Source of the DNA: Pelomonas sp039929605
Lineage (GTDB): Bacteria; Pseudomonadota; Gammaproteobacteria; Burkholderiales; Burkholderiaceae_C
Length of the DNA: 64,000 bases
Assembly (NCBI RefSeq): GCF_039929605.1
Contig: NZ_JBDSQX010000017.1
Coordinates: 1-64,000, forward strand
Reading direction: 5' to 3'
A model generated the notes under the pieces. That model did no database searches. It was not told the origin of the DNA and was given only the letters and a program-made list of their open reading frames with translations. The translations under genes were made by a program, and so were the position numbers. Shown piece after piece: positions 16,781 through 25,072 of this stretch; position 1 is the stretch's first letter, and every line of letters starts with the position of its first letter.

Positions 16781-18024
16781 TGCGTGACGAGCTTGCGCTC
16801 GACCTTTTGCGCGGCGGTCCAACCCGTGTCTTCGTAGAGCTTGTTGCCCAGGGCCGCGATGCGGTCGCGGTCCGTCAGCGCACCGACGGCGTCAGCGCAG
16901 AAGAAGGCCCAGGAATCGGCATTGGTCTGGCACTGCCCCATCGAGAGCGTGCGCACGGCAGCGAACCCCGGCTGCAGCGCCACCCGCGCGTTGTTAACGC
17001 GGCGGAAAACGTCGGACTCGCGCGGCAGCAGGCCCTGCCAGCTGTAGCTGTGGTCAGCGGTCTGGCAGTAGTTGTGGGTGAGCTCGTGCACGATGATCCG
17101 CGCCCAGTTGGTGGCGCCGGTCAGCGTGTTGCCATTGCCCCAGAAACCGGGCTCCACCCAGACCGCGCGGACGTCGTTGCGGGTGAAGGTGTAGGCCTCG
17201 CTCTGCTCCCAGGTGCTGCCGGTGCCGCGTTGGGCGGGGTCGTCGAGGATGATCAGGTCGCCAACCTTCAGGCCGATGGCGATCTTGAGCAGACCGCGGC
17301 GCAGCGTGGGCATGAAGGCGGCGATGGCGCCATCGACGTCGGCGTGCGTTGACGGGATGAACCAGCGCTTGAGCAGCGCCTTGTGCTCGGGGCGATTCGG
17401 ATCGCCTGCGACGATCATGCCGCGCTCGACCCAGCGCAGCGCCGTCGCGACAGCGCCGTCGATGCGCCGCTTCTGCTCGTCGCTGTAGGCCTCGGTGGTG
17501 GCGTTGAGCACCTGGTCCACCAGCGCATCGGTCTCGTTCGCGAACTCGATGGGGTGGGAGGTGAGCACCGACGGCAGGGACAGGATCCACAGCTTGCGCT
17601 CGCCTGCGGTCTCGTAGTGGTAGAGGTGGGCCAAGGTCTTGAGCAGCAACGCGCGGGCGCGGGCGTTGTTGGAGGGCTTGCTGATCAGGCTGCCCTCGGC
17701 CTTGGCCGCCGCGCGCAAGACTTTGGCAATCGACTTCGCGCCGGCCAGGCGGCGGCGGATGCTGTCGGGCAACGAGGCCTGCAGGTAATGGAAGCCATCA
17801 CTGCGGACGAGCTTGGGTAGCGCCTCGGCGATGCTTTTCCAGTCGCTCGAATACTTGTCGGTCGACTGGATCGCCGCCACCAGTTGCTCGTGGATCTTCA
17901 AATACGGGATGGATTGGCCATCAAATGCCTTTCGCTGCGGGACCGGTGATCGGGGTGGCCCGGCGAGCGCAGGGCGGTGCAGTCTAGATTTCGCGCAATG
18001 CCACAGCAAGGGTGAGGACCCCAC
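16777..18024 (-). CDS. Lysine-specific (M35/aspzincin-type) metallo-endopeptidase domain protein
   Basis: About 415 residues from a GTG at 18024. The zinc site IVHELTHNY (HELTH 313-317) is followed by TADHSYSW, whose Asp (324) would be the aspzincin third ligand, and NADSWAFFCADAVG matches the family's conserved NADxYA segment. Aspzincins cleave peptide bonds, often at Lys. No signal peptide is visible, which is unusual because most relatives are secreted; the true start is uncertain because no ATG lies near the conserved region. The N-terminal 280 residues are helical and of unknown fold. It lies 12 bp downstream of the UPF0303 gene and overlaps the lipoprotein gene. Confidence 0.8.
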   Translation of the reverse strand: MGSSPLLWHCAKSRLHRPALAGPPRSPVPQRKAFDGQSIPYLKIHEQLVAAIQSTDKYSSDWKSIAEALPKLVRSDGFHYLQASLPDSIRRRLAGAKSIAKVLRAAAKAEGSLISKPSNNARARALLLKTLAHLYHYETAGERKLWILSLPSVLTSHPIEFANETDALVDQVLNATTEAYSDEQKRRIDGAVATALRWVERGMIVAGDPNRPEHKALLKRWFIPSTHADVDGAIAAFMPTLRRGLLKIAIGLKVGDLIILDDPAQRGTGSTWEQSEAYTFTRNDVRAVWVEPGFWGNGNTLTGATNWARIIVHELTHNYCQTADHSYSWQGLLPRESDVFRRVNNARVALQPGFAAVRTLSMGQCQTNADSWAFFCADAVGALTDRDRIAALGNKLYEDTGWTAAQKVERKLVTQ

Positions 18025-18036
18025 CCATCCGAGCGT

Positions 18037-18546
18037 TCAGCCCTGCCGGCCCGAGGCGATCTTGTGGCTGTTCCAGAGCTCCAGCCCGCCCACCGCGAGC
18101 ACATGGTCTTCCCAGCCGTCGAGACCCGAAACGATCACGGTGCCCACGCGTCCCTTGCCGCGAACGGCCAGCGGCACGGCGCCGCCTTCGGCCTGGAAGA
18201 GCACCGGGTCCAACCCGGTCTCGGCATGGAAATTGGCCTTGCGTTCGAGGAACTCCAGCCGCACCCGGAACGAGCTGTAGCCAAACCGGCGAACGACGTT
18301 CTTCTTCTTGATGATCCAGTCCGCGTTGCCGGCGTTCGTGCCGTCCATGAAATAGACGAACAGCGGATGGTCGTCGGTCTCCAGGTGGATTGCCACCGGC
18401 CGGCCCGGGAACCACTCCAGTGCCAGCGCGAGGATGGATTGGCCGATGCCCATGGCGTCGGCCGCAGTCAGGCGGTCGAGCACGAGTGTGGCTTCCTGCG
18501 CTGCACATTCGGCGGCGGTCTGCGGGGCTTTCAAGGTATGGGCCAT
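18037..18546 (-). CDS. UPF0303 / heme-degrading-domain family protein
   Basis: 169 residues with the HbpS/GlcG-like fold pattern of UPF0303: ADAMGIGQSILALALEW, then PVAIHLETDDHPLFVYFMDGT, NADWIIKKKNVVRRFGYSS and the C-terminal IVSGLDGWEDHVLAVGGLE. Relatives in yeast and bacteria are small cytosolic proteins of uncertain role; heme-degrading is a domain name, not a shown activity. It lies 15 bp after the S41 protease gene and just before the M35 gene on the same strand, so it is probably in one transcript with both. Confidence 0.85.
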   Translation of the reverse strand: MAHTLKAPQTAAECAAQEATLVLDRLTAADAMGIGQSILALALEWFPGRPVAIHLETDDHPLFVYFMDGTNAGNADWIIKKKNVVRRFGYSSFRVRLEFLERKANFHAETGLDPVLFQAEGGAVPLAVRGKGRVGTVIVSGLDGWEDHVLAVGGLELWNSHKIASGRQG

Positions 18547-18561
18547 GTTTCTCTCGCTGGT

Positions 18562-21500
18562 TCAGGGTTTCACGGGCCTGACGGGCCTCAGGTAGGGCCC
18601 CGGCTTCACGACCGGCACGGGCTGCTCGGCAATGCGTTTCTTCAGCTCGGCAATCGCCGCATCCAGCTGCGCGTCCTGGCCCATGGCCGTGGCGCGCGGC
18701 AGGTTGTCGACCTCGATGTCCGGCGTCACGCCCACGCCCTCAATGAGGAAGCGGCCTTCGGCGTCGATCTGGCCGCTCTCGGCGGCACGCATGATGCCGT
18801 TGTCGATGAGGCGGTTCTGGTCGGACAGCCACACGCCCGCGCCCGAGCTGCGCTTGCCGATGACGGGGCCGATCTTCAGGCGCTTGAAGCCCTCCGCGAA
18901 GGTCTCGCCATCGCTGTAGGTGTCCTCGTTCATCAGCACCACCGTGTGGCCGCGGTAGACGTTCTGCATGTTCGGGTACACGGCCGTGCCGGCGGGTGAG
19001 CGCGGCTGCCAGAAGGCCCAGGCGCGGCGCAGCAGCTTCTCCAGAATCCAGCTGTCGATGTTGCCGCCGTCGTTGTAGCGCACGTCGATGACGAGGCCGT
19101 CGCGGTCGCTGGCGGCGTAGAACTCGCGCACGAAGTCGGCGATGTCGGCCGCGCCCATGGCGCGCAGGTGCACGTAGCCGATGCGGCCCTGGCCGGCCTG
19201 CTGCACCGCACGGGCGCGGCTGACGCGCCAGTCGTTGTAGCGCAGCTGGTTCTCGCGCCGCTGTGCCACCGGCGTGACGATGCGCTGCACCGTCTTGCCG
19301 TCGGCTAGTCTCACGTCCAGCAGCACCTGGCGCCCGGCCTGGCCGCGCAGCAGCTCCAGGATGTGCGGCGCCTCAGCGGTGGGGCGGCCGTTGACGTGGG
19401 TGATGACGTCGCCGACCTTCAGGTTGACGCCGGCGGCAGCGAGCGGTGGCGCCTCGACGGGCAGCTCCGCTTCAAAGCCGTAGATCGCGTCGATGCGCCA
19501 ACCGCCCGGCGCCCTGGAGAAGCGCCCGCCCAGGCCGGCAAGACCGGGTTCTTCCGGCGCCGCGCGCGTGTCGCCCGGCGCGACCTGGCTGTGCAACGCG
19601 CCCAACTCCGACACCATCTGCGCCATCAGCTCGGCCAGCTCGAAGCGGTCGGTCACGCGCTCCACCAGCGGTTCGTACTTGGTGCGCACGGCCGCCCAGT
19701 CGACGCCGTGCATGGCCTTGTCGTAGAAGTGGTCGCGGTGCATGCGCCAGGCGTCGGCGAACATCTGCCTCCACTCGGCGCGCGGCTGCGTGGCGATCTG
19801 CCAGTCACTCCAGCGCACGGTCAGCTTGGCCAGATCCTTGGCGTCGGTCGGCAGCTTGGGCGCTGCGTCGACGATGAGGACCTCGGGCGCGGCGCCCTGG
19901 CCTTGGCCCTGGTTGCGCACCAGCATCAGCTTCTTGCCGTCGGCGCTGATGTCGTAGCTGCGCACGTCGCTGGCCAGCGTCTCGGGCGTGCCGCCCTGGT
20001 TGTCGATGGCGATGGACTTGAGCTGGGTCTTGCGCTCCAGGTCCTGGTCCAGGAACCACAGCCGCTTGCCGTCGGCGCGCAGCGCGCGGTAGTTTCCGGC
20101 GGGCACGGGTAGCTCGTACAGGCGCTCGGCCAGGCCGTCGAAGACGATGCCGGGCTTGCCTTTCTTCTCGGGTGCGGCGGCCTTCTTGTTCTTGTCGTCC
20201 TTGGAATCCTTGGCATCGGGCTTGCGCTCCGTCGGCTCCTTGTCGGTGGCCTTGCGGTCGTCGGCGCGTTGCTCCTCGGCCTTCTTCTCGGTGGGCGATT
20301 CCAGCTCGTCCTTGGCCGCGAACGGCGAGCGCAGGCCGGGCTGCAGGGCCAGCGTGTAGAGCTTGCTGCGAAAGGCCAGGAAAGGCCCGGTGTTGCGGTC
20401 GCCCCAGGGGCTGGGCTGGCCGGTCGTCGCGAAATTGCGATCGGATGCGAAGTACAGCCAATGCCCATCGGGGCTGAAGGTGGCGGCGTCGCTGTTGTAA
20501 CGGTCGCTGGTCAGCGTGTGTGTGCGGCCGTCGGCCACGCTGTAGAGCTGCAGTTGGCTGCGGTCGGCTTGGCGCAGCGGCATCGTCCAGGCCAGGGCCT
20601 GGCTGTCGGGGCTCCAGCCTTGCAGATGCGAGTCGCCGTCCATCGTGCCGCGACCGATTTCCTTCGTCGTCTTGGCCTTGAGGTCAGTCAACCAGATGCC
20701 GCCTTCCTTGTCCGTGTGCGCCAGCCAGCGGCCGTCGGGCGAGGGCAGCAGTTCACGGCGCTGCGTGACCGTGGCGTTAGGGGCGCTGCTGGTGATGCGC
20801 TCGGGCTGGCCCGCGCCATTGGCCGCGAAGCGCCAGATTTCCTGCTCGCCGCTGAAGTCGCAGACGGCGAACACACCCTTGCTGTCGCTGCTGAACTCGC
20901 CCCGCTGGCAGCGGCCGTCGGCCGGTTGCGGCAGCTCCGCGCGGCGCAGCGCCTGCACGCCCTGCGTGGCGAGATGGCCGCGCGCGGCCAGCAGCACGCG
21001 CTCGCCGTTGGGGGCGAAGGCCGTGTCGGTCAGGAAGTCCTGCGGCTTCTTGATCCAGCGCTCGCGCTGCTGGTCGAAGTCGCCGCCCAGGCTCACGTCG
21101 AGCTTCTTCGGCGCGGCGGCTTGCGCGAGGTCGACGGTGTAGAGATCGGCGCCCAGCGCGTAGACGACTCGGCTGCCGTCGATGGACGCATGGCGGATGT
21201 CCCAGCCCTTGTGCGTCGTGTGCTGGCGCGGGTCCGTGCCTTGCGCGTTGACGCTCCACAGATTGACCGTGCCGTCGCGGTCCGACAGGAAGGCGATGCG
21301 CTCGCCCGCGTCCGTGCGGTAGGGCAGCGGCCGGCGGTCGTTGTTGCCCTCGGCCAGCAGCGGGCGGGCCTCGGCCTTGCCGCCTAAGTCCATGACCCAC
21401 AGCCGCGCGATGGCGCCGCCGCGGTACTGGCGCGCGTTGTCGCTGCGCAGGCCGCTGCGGGTGAAGTAGAGGGTCTTGCCATCGGCGCTTAATGCGCCGT

Positions 21501-21966
21501 CGCTGCCCTGGCCCACGGGCAGTTGGCGGCGCTGGCCGGTCTTCGGGTCCAGCGCGAACAACTGGGCACCGGGGCGGGCATCGAGGCTGGTGTAGATGAT
21601 CTCGCCGGCCGCGCTGAAGCCCCACACGCGCATGCCGCCGCCTTCCCATGTCAGCCGCCTGGGCGGGCCGCCGGCCACGGGCATCAGGTAGATCTCGGTG
21701 CCGCCGTCGTACTGGCCGGTGAAGGCCAGCCACTGGCCGTCGGGCGACACGGCGGGTTGGGTCTCCTGGCCGGCGTGGGTCGTCAGTCGCTGGGCGTCGC
21801 CGCCTTGTGAAGTGACCCGCCACAGATCGCCTTCGGCGACGAGGACGATCTGATCGCCATGCAGCGCGGGCTGGCGGTAGAAGCCGCTGGTGCCGGCCCA
21901 GGCGCTCGTGGCGCTGGTGAAGCACAGGGCGGCGGCCGCCAGCGCGGCGAAACGGATACGGGGCAT
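18562..21966 (-). CDS. Tricorn-like S41 family protease, periplasmic
   Basis: 1134 residues from ATG 21966, which has AAGGAG nine bases upstream and opens into a signal peptide (FAALAAAALCFTSATSAWAG). The order is: beta-propeller repeats (about 25-600, with VSPDGQWLAFTGQYD, LSADGKTLYF and FSPDGHWLYFASDR units), a Lys/Glu-rich linker (about 555-605), a core domain, a PDZ domain (LKVGDVITHVNGRPT) and the S41 catalytic domain with VIDVRYNDGGN and the nucleophile in NEDTYSDGE. Tricorn-type proteases trim peptides to small products; an envelope location is predicted here. The frame extends 83 codons upstream, but that would collide with the divergent DUF4331 gene. Confidence 0.93.
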   Translation of the reverse strand: MPRIRFAALAAAALCFTSATSAWAGTSGFYRQPALHGDQIVLVAEGDLWRVTSQGGDAQRLTTHAGQETQPAVSPDGQWLAFTGQYDGGTEIYLMPVAGGPPRRLTWEGGGMRVWGFSAAGEIIYTSLDARPGAQLFALDPKTGQRRQLPVGQGSDGALSADGKTLYFTRSGLRSDNARQYRGGAIARLWVMDLGGKAEARPLLAEGNNDRRPLPYRTDAGERIAFLSDRDGTVNLWSVNAQGTDPRQHTTHKGWDIRHASIDGSRVVYALGADLYTVDLAQAAAPKKLDVSLGGDFDQQRERWIKKPQDFLTDTAFAPNGERVLLAARGHLATQGVQALRRAELPQPADGRCQRGEFSSDSKGVFAVCDFSGEQEIWRFAANGAGQPERITSSAPNATVTQRRELLPSPDGRWLAHTDKEGGIWLTDLKAKTTKEIGRGTMDGDSHLQGWSPDSQALAWTMPLRQADRSQLQLYSVADGRTHTLTSDRYNSDAATFSPDGHWLYFASDRNFATTGQPSPWGDRNTGPFLAFRSKLYTLALQPGLRSPFAAKDELESPTEKKAEEQRADDRKATDKEPTERKPDAKDSKDDKNKKAAAPEKKGKPGIVFDGLAERLYELPVPAGNYRALRADGKRLWFLDQDLERKTQLKSIAIDNQGGTPETLASDVRSYDISADGKKLMLVRNQGQGQGAAPEVLIVDAAPKLPTDAKDLAKLTVRWSDWQIATQPRAEWRQMFADAWRMHRDHFYDKAMHGVDWAAVRTKYEPLVERVTDRFELAELMAQMVSELGALHSQVAPGDTRAAPEEPGLAGLGGRFSRAPGGWRIDAIYGFEAELPVEAPPLAAAGVNLKVGDVITHVNGRPTAEAPHILELLRGQAGRQVLLDVRLADGKTVQRIVTPVAQRRENQLRYNDWRVSRARAVQQAGQGRIGYVHLRAMGAADIADFVREFYAASDRDGLVIDVRYNDGGNIDSWILEKLLRRAWAFWQPRSPAGTAVYPNMQNVYRGHTVVLMNEDTYSDGETFAEGFKRLKIGPVIGKRSSGAGVWLSDQNRLIDNGIMRAAESGQIDAEGRFLIEGVGVTPDIEVDNLPRATAMGQDAQLDAAIAELKKRIAEQPVPVVKPGPYLRPVRPVKP

Positions 21967-22105
21967 TCGGCTCTCCTTGTAGGAGGCGGCATTGTGTTGC
22001 CAGTGGTCGAGCAGGCGATTCGTCACATCGAGTGAATCCAGCCTCGATCTGGCGGCGTAGAGCCCCACAGATGCCAAGCCGGTATCGCCCCACAGGATGC
22101 CCCCC

Positions 22106-23638
22106 ATGAACGCCCGACTCACCCACAGCGCACTGGCCACGGCACTGCTTTGCCTGGCCGCTGGCGCCCAGGCCTCCAGCCACCGCGAAGCGCCCTTCAT
22201 CACAACGGTCCCCAAGGTCGACGCTTCGGACTTCTACATGTTCCGCAGCTACGAGCCCAACCGCGACGGCATGGTCACGCTGATCGCCAACTACCTGCCG
22301 CTGCAGGACGGCTACGGCGGCCCCAACTACTTCTCGCTGGACCCGAACGCGCTCTACGAGATCCACGTCGACAACACCGGCGACGCCAAGGAAGACATCA
22401 GCTTCCAGTTCCGCTTCAAGAACAAGCTGGCCAACAACGGCGCGGGCGTCAGCCTGAACGTGGGCGGCAAGATGGTCGGCATCCCGCTGATCCAGGCCGG
22501 TGCGGTGGCCAACGTGAAGGACGGCAACCTGCAGCTCAATGAGAGCTACACGCTGACCGTCGTGCGCGGCGACCGCCGCAGCGGCACCGCCCAGGCCGTG
22601 GCCCACGCGACGAGCGGCGCCACCACCTTCGACAAGCCGGTCGACAACATCGGCAAGAAGACGATCGCCGACTACCCGGCCTACGCGGCCAAGCATGTCT
22701 ACCCGATCACGATCCCGGGCTGCGCCACGCCGGCCAAGGTCTTCGTCGGCCAGCGCCAGGACCCGTTTGCCGTCAACCTCGGCACGATTTTCGACCTGGT
22801 GAACGCGCCGGTCTCGGTCATCACCGACCCCGCGCTGATCAATGCCGCGCCCAACACCATCGGCGACAAGAACGTCACCACGCTGGCGCTGGAGATCCAC
22901 AAGGATTGCCTGAAGGGTGCCGGCAGCGACGTCATCGGCGGCTGGACGACGGCCAGCCTGCGCCAAGGCCGCTTGCTCGACCCCAAGCCCGCTTCGGGCC
23001 ACCAGACGGCCGAGAAGGCCGGTGGCGCCTGGGTGCAGGTCTCGCGGCTGGGCATGCCACTTGTCAACGAGGTCGTCATCGGCCTGAAGGACAAGGACAA
23101 GTTCAACTCGTCCAAGCCCAAGGACGACACCCAGTTTGCCGACTACGTGACCAACCCGACGCTGCCCGCGTTGCTCGAAATTGCGCTGGCCCTGCCCAAC
23201 ACGGCGCCGACGAACTTCCCGCGCAACGACCTGGTCACGACCTTCCTGACCGGCATCAAGGGCGTCAACCAACTGGCCACCGTGACGCCGTCTGAAATGC
23301 TGCGCCTCAACACAGCCATCGCGCCGGTCGCCTTCGCGCAGCAGAACCGTCTGGGCATCGTCGGCAACATCCTGGCCGGCGGCAGCGACAGTGCCGGCTA
23401 CCCCAACGGCCGCCGCCCCAAGGACGACGTCGTCGACATCTCGCTGGTGGCGGTGATGGGCGGCCTGTGCATGGCCAACGGCGACACCGATGCGCTCGGC
23501 TTCGGCGCCGCGTGCAAGCCGTCCGCCGTGCCGCTGGGCGCCACCGCCTTCAAGCTGCATGACGCGGTCGACCAGGCCGTCGTGCCGCTGCTCGGCACCT
23601 TCCCCTACCTCAACACGCCCATCCCGGGCACCAAGTGA
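22106..23638 (+). CDS. DUF4331 domain secreted protein
   Basis: 510 residues. Signal peptide (ARLTHSALATALLCLAAGAQA) followed at once by the DUF4331 hallmark SSHREAPFI and VDASDFYMFRSYEPNR. The domain spans the whole mature protein and is rich in Asn/Asp-bearing beta segments (YEIHVDNTGDAKEDISFQFR, GDKNVTTLALEIHKDC). Function unproven in any organism I know. ATG 22106 has AGGA eight bases upstream and is preferred over ATG 22097. It is first in a four-gene operon: the lipoprotein, repeat protein and HupE-like genes follow at gaps of 11, 0 and 4 bp. Confidence 0.9.
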   Translation: MNARLTHSALATALLCLAAGAQASSHREAPFITTVPKVDASDFYMFRSYEPNRDGMVTLIANYLPLQDGYGGPNYFSLDPNALYEIHVDNTGDAKEDISFQFRFKNKLANNGAGVSLNVGGKMVGIPLIQAGAVANVKDGNLQLNESYTLTVVRGDRRSGTAQAVAHATSGATTFDKPVDNIGKKTIADYPAYAAKHVYPITIPGCATPAKVFVGQRQDPFAVNLGTIFDLVNAPVSVITDPALINAAPNTIGDKNVTTLALEIHKDCLKGAGSDVIGGWTTASLRQGRLLDPKPASGHQTAEKAGGAWVQVSRLGMPLVNEVVIGLKDKDKFNSSKPKDDTQFADYVTNPTLPALLEIALALPNTAPTNFPRNDLVTTFLTGIKGVNQLATVTPSEMLRLNTAIAPVAFAQQNRLGIVGNILAGGSDSAGYPNGRRPKDDVVDISLVAVMGGLCMANGDTDALGFGAACKPSAVPLGATAFKLHDAVDQAVVPLLGTFPYLNTPIPGTK

Positions 23639-23649
23639 AGGAAGCCGCC

Positions 23650-23904
23650 ATGCGCACCCTGTTCAACGTGGCGGCGGCCGGTGCCGCCAGCCTGGCCCTC
23701 GTCGCCTGCGGCGGCGGTTCGGACTACACGGCCCCGCCGCCGCCCGAGCCGCTGACGGCCGTGCCGGACGGCGCCATCGTCTCGTCGTCTGCCTTCGTGA
23801 GCTTCTTGAACGGCCAGAGCTTCAGCGACGAGACCAGCGAGCCGCTGACGCTGCCGGCCGGCGACCTGGCGACCAGCGAGACCGACGAACCGCTGCCCGT
23901 CTGA
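23650..23904 (+). CDS. Small lipoprotein of the DUF4331 operon
   Basis: 84 residues from ATG 23650, with AGGAAG upstream. RTLFNVAAAGAASLALVAC ends in a lipobox (LVAC), followed by GGGSDYTAPPPPEP, a flexible Pro-rich linker, and an acidic tail (SDETSEP, TSETDEPLPV). It has no folded domain of note. Its stop abuts the next start (TGA-ATG), implying translational coupling. Probably a tether or assembly factor for its secreted neighbour (inference). Confidence 0.8.
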   Translation: MRTLFNVAAAGAASLALVACGGGSDYTAPPPPEPLTAVPDGAIVSSSAFVSFLNGQSFSDETSEPLTLPAGDLATSETDEPLPV

Positions 23905-25068
23905 ATGAAGGCGCTGCTCGTCCTGCTCCTGCTGGCGCCGCTCGCGGTTTCGGCGGAGCCCTTCACACCGAAGAGCGACGGTGACACCGTGCAGCGCCTG
24001 CCCTACCGCGTGGACGCCGCCGAGCGCACGCGTCGGGCGGCGCTCGCGCGTGACCCGGCCCAGCTGCCGCTGGCGCTGGCCACCGCGCGCGCCGCGCTGG
24101 ACCGAGCCCGCGTGCTGGGCGACCCGCGCGAGCTCGGCGCCGCTCAGGCCGCGCTCGCACCCTGGTGGACGCGCGCCGACGCGCCTGCTGAGGCCGTGCT
24201 GCTGCGCGCCCGCGTGCTGCAGGCCCGGCATGATTTCGACGGCGGGCTGGCCCAGTTGCGCGGCCTGCTGGCGCGCGACGACCTCGCCCCCAAAGTCCGC
24301 GCCCAGGCGCTGCTCGACGCAGCCAGCGTGCACCAGCTGCGCGCCGAGCTGCCGCAGGCGCGCGCGCTGTGCGAGCAGCTGAAGCCGCTCGCGCCCCTGC
24401 CCGCAGCCGCCTGCCTGGCGGAGCTGGACAGCCTGTCCGGCAAGGCCCCAGCCGCCGCGCAGGCGCTGGCCCGGCTGAGCCCGGGCCGCCACGTGCTGCC
24501 CTGGCTCGCGGTGATGCGCGCCGAGCTGGCTGAGCGCATGGGTGATGCCTCGGCGCTCGCGCTGTACCGCCAAGCGCTGCTGGGCGCCGACGAGGTCTAC
24601 ACCCGCGCGGCGCTGGCCGACTGGCTGCTGGCCCAGGGCCGCGACGCCGAGGCGCTGGCGCTGACCGAGGGCTCCAACGCCGACGCGGTGCTCTTGCGTC
24701 ATGTCATCGCGCTGCACCGCCTGGGCCGCCCGGACAGCGAGGCCGCCGCGCCCACCGCCCGCCTGCGCGACAGCCTCGCCGCCGCCGACAAGCGCGAGCC
24801 CGGCAAGCATGCCCGCGAGCAGGCCCGCTTCGCGCTGGACGTGGCCGAGCAGCCGCGCGAGGCGCTGCGCCTGGCCCAGGTCAACTGGGCCATGCAGCGT
24901 GAACCGGCCGACGCCGTGCTGCTGCTGCGCGCCGCCCAGGCCACCGGCCGCGACGGCGAGCCCGCACGCCGCGAGCTGGCGCGCTTCGTGCGCGAACGGG
25001 GCTGGCAAGATGCCCGCCTTGCTGCCCTTGCTGCCCTTGCTGCCCTTCTACCCGCCACCGGAGCCTGA
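23905..25068 (+). CDS. Periplasmic TPR-like repeat protein
   Basis: 387 residues. Signal peptide KALLVLLLLAPLAVSAEP, then an all-helical, Ala/Leu/Arg-rich body with repeated helix pairs of about 34 residues (for example LLRARVLQARHDFDGGLAQL, ALLDAASVHQLRAELPQARA and ADWLLAQGRDAEALALTEG) typical of tetratricopeptide repeats. No catalytic motif. Such proteins scaffold complexes. The 3' end contains three tandem copies of a 9-bp unit encoding LAA repeats. It starts directly after the lipoprotein stop and is followed 4 bp later by the HupE-like gene. Confidence 0.8.
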   Translation: MKALLVLLLLAPLAVSAEPFTPKSDGDTVQRLPYRVDAAERTRRAALARDPAQLPLALATARAALDRARVLGDPRELGAAQAALAPWWTRADAPAEAVLLRARVLQARHDFDGGLAQLRGLLARDDLAPKVRAQALLDAASVHQLRAELPQARALCEQLKPLAPLPAAACLAELDSLSGKAPAAAQALARLSPGRHVLPWLAVMRAELAERMGDASALALYRQALLGADEVYTRAALADWLLAQGRDAEALALTEGSNADAVLLRHVIALHRLGRPDSEAAAPTARLRDSLAAADKREPGKHAREQARFALDVAEQPREALRLAQVNWAMQREPADAVLLLRAAQATGRDGEPARRELARFVRERGWQDARLAALAALAALLPATGA

Positions 25069-25072
25069 CCTC

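Noticed and set aside
20777..23560. 927-residue minus-strand open frame
   Set aside because: Spans two real divergent genes (S41 protease and DUF4331) in a shadow frame and has Arg/Gln/Gly-biased composition.
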